DNA from: Candidatus Aerophobota bacterium
GTDB taxonomy: Bacteria; Aerophobota; Aerophobia; Aerophobales; JAGHCO01
Length of the DNA: 10,929 bases
Assembly (NCBI GenBank): GCA_021160405.1
Contig: JAGHCO010000016.1
Span: forward strand, 1-10,929
Direction of reading: 5' to 3'
The notes below the pieces were generated by a model. It made no database searches, was not told the origin of the DNA, and saw only the letters and a program-made list of their open reading frames with translations. Made by a program: the position numbers and the translations under genes. This document shows positions 6,510 to 10,929 of this stretch, one piece after another; positions within the stretch are counted from its first letter, which is position 1, and each line of letters starts with the position of its first letter.

Positions 6510-7901
6510 TTACTCCTTTTTGTAACGTGAGTATTTAAAACATCTGTTAACAAAATTCCTTGCACAGGAAACCTTTGAACCAAAGTGAATATGGACATAA
6601 CTTGCCAAAACATTATTCTTTGAAATACCATCGTAAAATTTTCTACCTGATTTTTCTACCTCATAGACAAATGTTACTTTTTCTGAAGAGGGAAGTGTAA
6701 GGTATGACCAGTGAAAAATATGACCCTTTATACTCTCACCTTTTTCCCCTAATATAGTGTTCTGTAATAGTTTTATATTACAGTATCCCAGTGCACTTAA
6801 TTTTTTTCCCATATTAACCTGTCCTGGTAGGATACCAACCATAGCAAACTTTTCTTCTTTAAAATTAGAAATCTTTTCTACAAGATACATTAAACCACCA
6901 CACTCTGCATAAATGGGCATTCCTCTTTTTGCTTTTTTGCGGATATCCTCTTTGAGAAGATAATTATCTGAGAGCTCTTTTGCAAAAAGCTCAGGAAATC
7001 CACCGCCAATATAAATTCCATTTGCTTCTAAAGGCAACTCCTTATCTTTTAGGGGACTAAATGTAACTATCTTTGCCCCATAGTGCTTTAAAATATCCAA
7101 ATTATCCTCATAATAAAAGTGGAATGCTTCATCTAATGCAAGAGCAATTATTACCTTTGGGAAAGGAGTTTCCTTAATAAAGACCGATCTTTTAAAAGAG
7201 GGAAGGGGAGGTGCTTTTTGAGCAATCTTTAAAATTTCCTTAATATCTACATATTTTTCTATATACTTAGAAAGCCTATCTTGATAGGGATCTATCACCT
7301 TCTTTTCCCATGCTGGAACAAGACCTAAATGCCTCTCTGGCAATTTTAAATTCTCATCTTGAGGCAGGTATCCCAGGACAGGGGTTTTTGTCTTTTTCTC
7401 TATAGATTCTTTTACCATCTTGAAGTGCTTTTCACTGCCAATTTTGTTAAGCAAAAAAGCAGAAATTTTTAAACCCCTTTCAAACTTTGAAAAACCATAA
7501 GCTACTGCTGCTGCGCTACGCGACATAGCTCTAGCATCTATGATAAGAATAACTGGAGCTTTTAAAATTTTTGCAAGATGTGAAGTGCTCCCCTTTTCAT
7601 TGTAAGCATCAACACCATCGAAAAATCCCATTACCCCTTCAATAACAGAGATATCTACTTTTCTGGAACATCTTTCAAAAAACTCTAAAATCTTATCGCG
7701 AGAAAGAAGCATAGAATCAAGATTCCGAGAACTCCTTCCTGTAGCATAAGAGTGATAGCTGGGATCAATGTAATCCGGGCCAGTCTTGTAGGATTGGACA
7801 GATAACCCTCTTTCTTTAAAGACAAGAATGATACCCAGGGTAAAAGTCGTCTTCCCAACTCCGCTGTGAGTTCCAGCTATAATAACTCTTGAAGCATTCA
7901 T
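6510..7901 (-). CDS. cbiA: cobyrinate a,c-diamide synthase
   Basis: CbiA uses ATP and glutamine to amidate the a and c side chains of cobyrinic acid. The protein has 463 residues and the usual two-domain layout. The N-terminal dethiobiotin-synthetase-like ATPase has the P-loop GTHSGVGKTT (10-19), KTGPDYIDP (39-47) and EGVMGFFDG (88-96). The C-terminal class I glutamine amidotransferase domain has GGGFPE (299-304), the nucleophile C334 in YAECGGLMYL, and the catalytic histidine region SYVHIHFGS (434-442). Use of cobyrinate rather than hydrogenobyrinate (CobB) is suggested by the anaerobic-looking context and cannot be proved from sequence by eye. The ATG overlaps the cobO stop as ATGA (7898-7901), a sign of translational coupling. 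The next gene, acsE, is 28 bp downstream. Confidence 0.94.
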   Translation of the reverse strand: MNASRVIIAGTHSGVGKTTFTLGIILVFKERGLSVQSYKTGPDYIDPSYHSYATGRSSRNLDSMLLSRDKILEFFERCSRKVDISVIEGVMGFFDGVDAYNEKGSTSHLAKILKAPVILIIDARAMSRSAAAVAYGFSKFERGLKISAFLLNKIGSEKHFKMVKESIEKKTKTPVLGYLPQDENLKLPERHLGLVPAWEKKVIDPYQDRLSKYIEKYVDIKEILKIAQKAPPLPSFKRSVFIKETPFPKVIIALALDEAFHFYYEDNLDILKHYGAKIVTFSPLKDKELPLEANGIYIGGGFPELFAKELSDNYLLKEDIRKKAKRGMPIYAECGGLMYLVEKISNFKEEKFAMVGILPGQVNMGKKLSALGYCNIKLLQNTILGEKGESIKGHIFHWSYLTLPSSEKVTFVYEVEKSGRKFYDGISKNNVLASYVHIHFGSKVSCARNFVNRCFKYSRYKKE

Positions 7902-8413
7902 TTCTCAATTCCTTTTCTTGCTTTGACTCCTTTTGAGAAATAATGCTTTATCTTCCTCATTTCAGTAACAAGGTCAGCTACCTGGATAATTTGAGGAGAG
8001 GCATATCTTCCTGTTAAAACCAACTCAACATGAGATGGCTTATCCTTAATCACATCTAATAAATCTTTCTCAGGCAATAGCTTAAGATATAAAGCAACAT
8101 TAATCTCATCTAAAATAACCACATCGTATTCTCCGCTAAAAATAATTTCTTTTATTCTCTCAAATCCTTTTTTGGCAAGTTCCCTATCTTCTTCTTTAAT
8201 TTCCCGTCCTATAAAACGTCTCCCTCCAAATTGCTCTATCTTAATAAGACCTTTAAATCTATCTATAGATTTAAGCTCGCTATAGATTCCATTTTTAAGG
8301 AACTGACCAATATAAACCTTCAGCCCTGCACCAGCTGCCCTTAAGGCAAGCCCAAAAGCCGCTGTTGTCTTACCTTTCCCATCTCCCGTGTATACTTGAA
8401 CATATCCCCTCAT
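7898..8413 (-). CDS. cobO: cob(I)yrinic acid a,c-diamide adenosyltransferase
   Basis: This corrinoid adenosyltransferase of the CobO/BtuR/CobA family (not PduO or EutT) transfers the 5'-deoxyadenosyl group of ATP to Co(I) corrinoid. It has 171 residues, near the usual length. The modified P-loop GDGKGKTT (10-17) at the very N-terminus is diagnostic. VVILDEINVAL (98-108) carries the Walker B-like LDE, LTGRYASP (133-140) is conserved, and the C-terminal DLVTEM..IKHYF..G..ARKGIE (147-170) is typical. The ATG at 8413 has GAGG (8422-8425) 8 nt upstream. The gene is first in the cobO-cbiA-acsE-cbiB unit, joined to cbiA by a 4-bp overlap. No cobalamin riboswitch motif and no good promoter were found in the 260 bp before it. 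Confidence 0.94.
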   Translation of the reverse strand: MRGYVQVYTGDGKGKTTAAFGLALRAAGAGLKVYIGQFLKNGIYSELKSIDRFKGLIKIEQFGGRRFIGREIKEEDRELAKKGFERIKEIIFSGEYDVVILDEINVALYLKLLPEKDLLDVIKDKPSHVELVLTGRYASPQIIQVADLVTEMRKIKHYFSKGVKARKGIEK

Positions 8414-8450
8414 TTCGTCCCCCTCTTTTATCTTTTGGTATTGTCAAATT

Positions 8451-8581
8451 CCTTTTCCCTCTCCCCCTGCGGGAGAGGGTCAGGGTGAGGGGTTAAAAGT
8501 TTCCTTTATCTTTTTTTCACCCCCACCTCAAACACCTTCACCCTCCCCTTAATTCCCTCCCTCAAGGGAGGGGAGAAAAGG
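8451..8581. repeat. inverted GC-rich repeat pair between thyX and cobO
   Basis: The ends are imperfect inverted repeats: CCTTTTCCCTCTCCCC at 8451-8466 against GGGAGGGGAGAAAAGG at 8566-8581. Each end also holds its own hairpin. CCCTCTCCC (8457-8465) and GGGAGAGGG (8471-8479) form a perfect 9-bp stem with a 5-nt loop, and CCCTCCC (8555-8561) and GGGAGGG (8566-8572) form a 7-bp stem with a TCAA loop. The interior carries gtcagggtgagggg and, in the other direction, caccttcaccctcccc. This is two copies of a common dispersed intergenic repeat arranged head to head. It is strikingly GC-rich against AT-rich flanks. Confidence 0.75.
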
Positions 8582-8594
8582 AAAATGATAGATG

Positions 8595-8615
8595 CCTCCT
8601 CCCTCAAGGGGGAGG
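8595..8615. repeat. third hairpin of the same CTCCCTCAAGGG repeat family
   Basis: CCTCC-T-CCC (8595-8603) pairs with GGGGGAGG (8608-8615), bulging one T, around the loop TCAA. The core CCCTCAAGGG matches the hairpin at 8555-8572, only 23 bp away, so this looks like an extra partial copy. It lies about 60 bp past the thyX stop on the - strand. It could act as a loose transcription barrier, but it lacks a convincing T-run. Confidence 0.6.
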
Positions 8616-8673
8616 AAATTGCTTACCCTGTCCACCTTTTAAGTAGAATCTTTCATGAGAGTTTTGACATTAC

Positions 8674-9411
8674 CTACCTCTTCTTTATTACATCCTCTTT
8701 CAAAGGATACTTGCCGCAGGTAAATTTTCTTCCCTCAGGACAGTATCCTAATCTTTCACATTTTGCTCCTGCATTTGAAAAAACTGCTGGCAAATGCTCT
8801 TTGCATATCTCAAGCATTTTATTTGCGAGATTCCTGATTTCCCATTGAGCCCTTGCGCAGCATCTCTGTTCAAAAAAATGAAGCAGTTCTCGACAGTTCA
8901 TTGTTACAACTATCTTGGTCTCAGCTGCTTGAGGAAGAATAAATCTTACATCCTGATTTGCCTTTTCACCAACGATACCCTTTTCTTTAAATTTTTTTAG
9001 TATTTTATTGTAACTTGTCTGAATCTTTCCCATAACTTTTACAAATTCATCCCTTAAGGTTTCATCTTCTTCAATTGAGGGAGGAATTATATAGTCAAAA
9101 TTTGTCTCTTTTACATATCTTTGGCTCTGTTGAGAGTAGGAAGCTATTCTGTGTCTAACTAACTGATGGGTGAGAGCTCTGGATACACCCTCTATTGCAA
9201 AGGTAAATTTTACATGCTCTAAAGGACTCTCATGCCCGGACTTAACTACTTTTTTGATAAATTCTTCTTGTTTTTTCATATCATCTTTTTTCTCTTCAAA
9301 AATTTCGCCTGCAAATTTAGTAGAATAACACTGTCTGCAAGCAGCATATATAATAGAAATGGCATTTTGTGTCATTTCCAACAATTTTATATTTAATTTA
9401 ACCTGTGACAT
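8674..9411 (-). CDS. thyX: flavin-dependent thymidylate synthase
   Basis: ThyX makes dTMP from dUMP with methylene-tetrahydrofolate as carbon donor and FADH2/NADPH as reductant, releasing tetrahydrofolate. The 245-residue protein has the signature RHR-x7-S at 86-96 (RHRIASYSQQS). It also has ESPLEH (61-66) in the N-terminal half, and RFILPQAAETKIVVTMNCREL (156-176) with the FAD/dUMP-contacting block that continues to EQR (181-183). A cysteine-rich tail, with C218, C224 and C232 in AKCERLGYC and FTCGKYP, occurs in one clade of ThyX proteins and could bind a metal. GGAGGA lies 7 nt before the ATG. The gene follows the radical SAM gene by 23 bp and is probably in the same transcript. Downstream is a 260-bp repeat-filled gap before cobO. 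Confidence 0.95.
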   Translation of the reverse strand: MSQVKLNIKLLEMTQNAISIIYAACRQCYSTKFAGEIFEEKKDDMKKQEEFIKKVVKSGHESPLEHVKFTFAIEGVSRALTHQLVRHRIASYSQQSQRYVKETNFDYIIPPSIEEDETLRDEFVKVMGKIQTSYNKILKKFKEKGIVGEKANQDVRFILPQAAETKIVVTMNCRELLHFFEQRCCARAQWEIRNLANKMLEICKEHLPAVFSNAGAKCERLGYCPEGRKFTCGKYPLKEDVIKKR

Positions 9412-9434
9412 TTCTTAATCCTCCAATATTAAAC

Positions 9435-10763
9435 TTATCTTTTTTCTTTTCCTTTAAAGGTCCTTCTATAACCTAAGTTTAAAGTAAGACCGGGAAGTAA
9501 ATATTTCCACCTTCTTCCCCTATATAAGCCGCTTAATCTCTTAAAAATAGAGGAAAGACGATAGATTCTCTGATAGGCCCAGTCAAATCCTTGCTTTAAC
9601 TCCTGAGGAGTCATTAATTTTGGTTGAAAAACCACATGAGCAAGATCATAATTTGACCAATTTCTATCTATAATTCTATCTTCTTTTTCTAATTTTTCAT
9701 ATAATCTTGTCCCTGGCAAAGGAATAAGAATGCTGAATTGAACAGCATCTAACTTCACCCTCTCTATAAACTGTACTGTTTTTTTAAAGATACTTTTATC
9801 ATCATGATCAAAGCCAAAGATAAAGGCTCCCTCAATTGATATTCCAAACTGGTGGATTTTTTTAATAGCCCTCTCGTAAAATTTTATCTTATTTTGAGAT
9901 TTATTAGCTTCCAATAAAGAAGCCTCAGAGATTGATTCAAAACCAATAAATAATCCTTTGCATCCACTGGCTGCCGCTAACTGCAGAACATCTCCATGCT
10001 GAGCTATATTTATAGAAGACTGCCCTATCCATAGAAGCTTATAGGGTATCAAAGCCTTAAACAGCTCTCTGGCATAGTTAATATTTCCCACAATGTTATC
10101 ATCGAGAAATCCAAGAAAGCGCGTTTTTAGAGGTTTACCTATCATACCTCTAATCTCTTCTATTACTTTTTTTATAGGACGAAAACGATATTTCTTGCCA
10201 AAAAATTTAGAGACTGAACAAAAACTACAATCAAAGGGACAGCCCCTTGTGAGTTGCAGGAAACGACTAAGAAGATAACCCTTATCCTTAATGAGCTCTC
10301 TTCTGGGAATAGGTATTTTTACAGGATCTGGCCTCTGTGAACTCTTGTAGAACTTATCCAGTGCTTGCTTTCCTCCCTTTTTAAAATCCTCAATTAACTT
10401 CTCCCATAATCCTTCTGCCTCTCCTATTACTACTGCATCTGCATGCTGAGCTGTTTCTTCAGGTAAAACTGTAGCATGTATCCCTCCAAAGATCACCGGA
10501 ATTCCTCTTTCTCTAAATGTATCTGCTATTTCGTAAGCACGTGGACAGGAGGCAGTCATAGTAGTTATCCCTACCAGATTAGCCTTCTTATCAAAATCTA
10601 TCTCCTCTATATTCTCATCAATTATCTCCACTTCTATATCTTTAGGAGTCAATGCAGATACAATAAGGAGATTATGGGGAGGAACTTTAAAGATTCTATT
10701 TCTGCCCATTCTCTTAACTTTTGTCTCTTTTTTCCATGTTGGTGAAATCAACAGTATTTTCAT
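9435..10763 (-). CDS. B12-binding radical SAM protein with DUF4070 C-terminus
   Basis: This is a cobalamin-dependent (class B-like) radical SAM enzyme of 442 residues with unknown substrate. The N-terminal B12-binding Rossmann domain spans about 1-135, with GGIHATVLPEE (93-103) and GEAEG (114-118); the classic DxHxxG lower-ligand motif is not seen. The radical SAM core has CPFDCSFC (C175, C179, C182) for the 4Fe-4S cluster, then FLDDNIVGN (219-227) and GFESISE (274-280). A DUF4070 region, with FIFGFDHDD and LPGTRLYEKL, follows. Relatives include hopanoid and other methylases, but nothing here fixes the reaction. The frame stays open to 10853, but the ATG at 10763 is preferred: it begins MKILLISP, has AGGAGGG just upstream, and overlaps the upstream stop as ATGA. 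Cobalamin made by the neighbouring cob genes would be its cofactor. Confidence 0.88.
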   Translation of the reverse strand: MKILLISPTWKKETKVKRMGRNRIFKVPPHNLLIVSALTPKDIEVEIIDENIEEIDFDKKANLVGITTMTASCPRAYEIADTFRERGIPVIFGGIHATVLPEETAQHADAVVIGEAEGLWEKLIEDFKKGGKQALDKFYKSSQRPDPVKIPIPRRELIKDKGYLLSRFLQLTRGCPFDCSFCSVSKFFGKKYRFRPIKKVIEEIRGMIGKPLKTRFLGFLDDNIVGNINYARELFKALIPYKLLWIGQSSINIAQHGDVLQLAAASGCKGLFIGFESISEASLLEANKSQNKIKFYERAIKKIHQFGISIEGAFIFGFDHDDKSIFKKTVQFIERVKLDAVQFSILIPLPGTRLYEKLEKEDRIIDRNWSNYDLAHVVFQPKLMTPQELKQGFDWAYQRIYRLSSIFKRLSGLYRGRRWKYLLPGLTLNLGYRRTFKGKEKR

Positions 10764-10929
10764 ATTCCCTCCTCTCTTAGCCTCCTGGCCAGTCCTACCA
10801 AATTTTTTAATGCAGACATTGTCTCTTTCCATCCTCTTGTTTTCAAACCACAATCCGGATTTATCCAGAAATTTTTCTTCGGAAAAACCTTTAATGCCCT
10901 TTTTATAATTTTTTCCATATCCTCAACAC
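10760..10929 (-). CDS. metE: MetE-family methionine synthase, C-terminal end (5' part outside window)
   Basis: The last 55 codons of a gene run in from the right edge (first full codon at 10927) to a TGA at 10762-10760. They include FWINPDCGLKTRGWKE followed by ALKNLVGLARRLREEGI. NPDCGLKTRGW is the C-terminal signature of cobalamin-independent methionine synthase, and its Cys is a zinc ligand (Cys726 in E. coli MetE). The enzyme methylates homocysteine at a zinc-bound thiolate. With this little sequence, full-length MetE (about 750 residues, methyl-THF-triglutamate donor) cannot be told from the short core-MetE proteins (about 340 residues). Those short forms use methylcobalamin or a methylated corrinoid protein, and the corrinoid context makes them attractive. 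The stop overlaps the radical SAM start as ATGA, so the two are probably coupled. No start codon of this gene is visible. Confidence 0.85.
   Translation of the reverse strand, partial: VEDMEKIIKRALKVFPKKNFWINPDCGLKTRGWKETMSALKNLVGLARRLREEGI
10767..10773 (-). promoter_or_regulatory. Shine-Dalgarno site deciding the radical SAM start
   Basis: On the - strand AGGAGGG stands 3-4 nt before the ATG at 10763, within the last codons of the MetE-like gene. Spacing is short, but an adjacent GAGAGG adds purine-rich alternatives a little further off. Combined with the ATGA stop-start overlap, it favours 10763 over the longer open frame that begins at 10853 and would overlap the MetE-like reading frame by about 90 bp. 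Confidence 0.75.

Noticed and set aside
8414..8450. Possible promoter for cobO from TTGACA on the - strand (8447-8442)
   Set aside because: No acceptable -10 hexamer lies at 16-18 bp; the sequence there is purine-rich and contains the ribosome binding site.
8414..8673. Cobalamin riboswitch before cobO
   Set aside because: The B12-box type sequence (GCCAGGAGACC-like) was looked for on the - strand and not found; the gap is filled by repeats.
8585..8848. Open + strand frame of 87 codons across the repeat and the thyX end
   Set aside because: It begins in a dispersed hairpin repeat and then runs antisense through thyX; no recognisable protein.
10764..10853. Longer N-terminus for the radical SAM protein from an ATG at 10853
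   Set aside because: This stretch encodes the conserved MetE C-terminus in another frame, and the ATG at 10763 has a ribosome binding site and the family N-terminus.

Overview
The window looks like a piece of an AT-rich bacterial chromosome from a free-living, probably anaerobic lineage. Most genes have clear Shine-Dalgarno sites (GGAGG type), TTG and GTG starts are used beside ATG, and there is a textbook TTGACT-17 bp-TATAAT promoter. Together, de novo corrinoid synthesis, a methyltetrahydrofolate:corrinoid methyltransferase, ThyX, a B12-binding radical SAM protein, glucosyl-3-phosphoglycerate synthase and DUF763 fit a sediment or subsurface anaerobe. A candidate phylum such as Aerophobota or Omnitrophota is only a guess. 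No phage genes, transposase, CRISPR array, rRNA or tRNA was seen.

Left part, + strand (1-4745). The 3' end of a DUF4143-type AAA ATPase (1-867) is followed by a 393-bp gap. This gap holds a strong promoter, a stretch that faintly resembles a group II intron 3' end, and a pair of inverted dispersed repeats. The promoter leads into a two-gene unit: gpgS (1261-2250) and a GT4 glycosyltransferase (2258-3499). Together they probably make a phosphorylated glycerate glycoside of the glucosylglycerate or mannosylglucosylglycerate osmolyte kind. A second palindromic repeat region (3500-3665) runs almost to the start of a DUF763 gene (3672-4745), whose function is unknown.

Right part, - strand (4735-10929). 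This half is themed on corrinoids and one-carbon units. Read in the direction of transcription, it has the last 55 codons of a MetE-like methionine synthase, a B12-binding radical SAM/DUF4070 protein joined to it by an ATGA overlap, and thyX 23 bp further on. A 260-bp gap filled with GC-rich hairpin repeats follows. Then come cobO, cbiA (ATGA overlap), an AcsE-like methyltransferase (28-bp gap) and cbiB (10-bp gap). CobO adenosylates the corrinoid, CbiA amidates it and CbiB attaches the aminopropanol arm. The methyltransferase and the MetE-like enzyme use methyl-folate or methyl-corrinoid, and the radical SAM protein probably consumes cobalamin. cbiB and the DUF763 gene converge and overlap by 11 bp.

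All three sizeable gaps (868-1260, 3500-3671, 8414-8673) contain different families of imperfect inverted repeats. The likeliest leads are the corrinoid/one-carbon cluster with a methyltransferase inside the cobalamin operon, the B12 radical SAM enzyme of unknown substrate, and the gpgS-GT4 pair lacking a phosphatase. No clearly unprecedented system is visible; most genes belong to known families.
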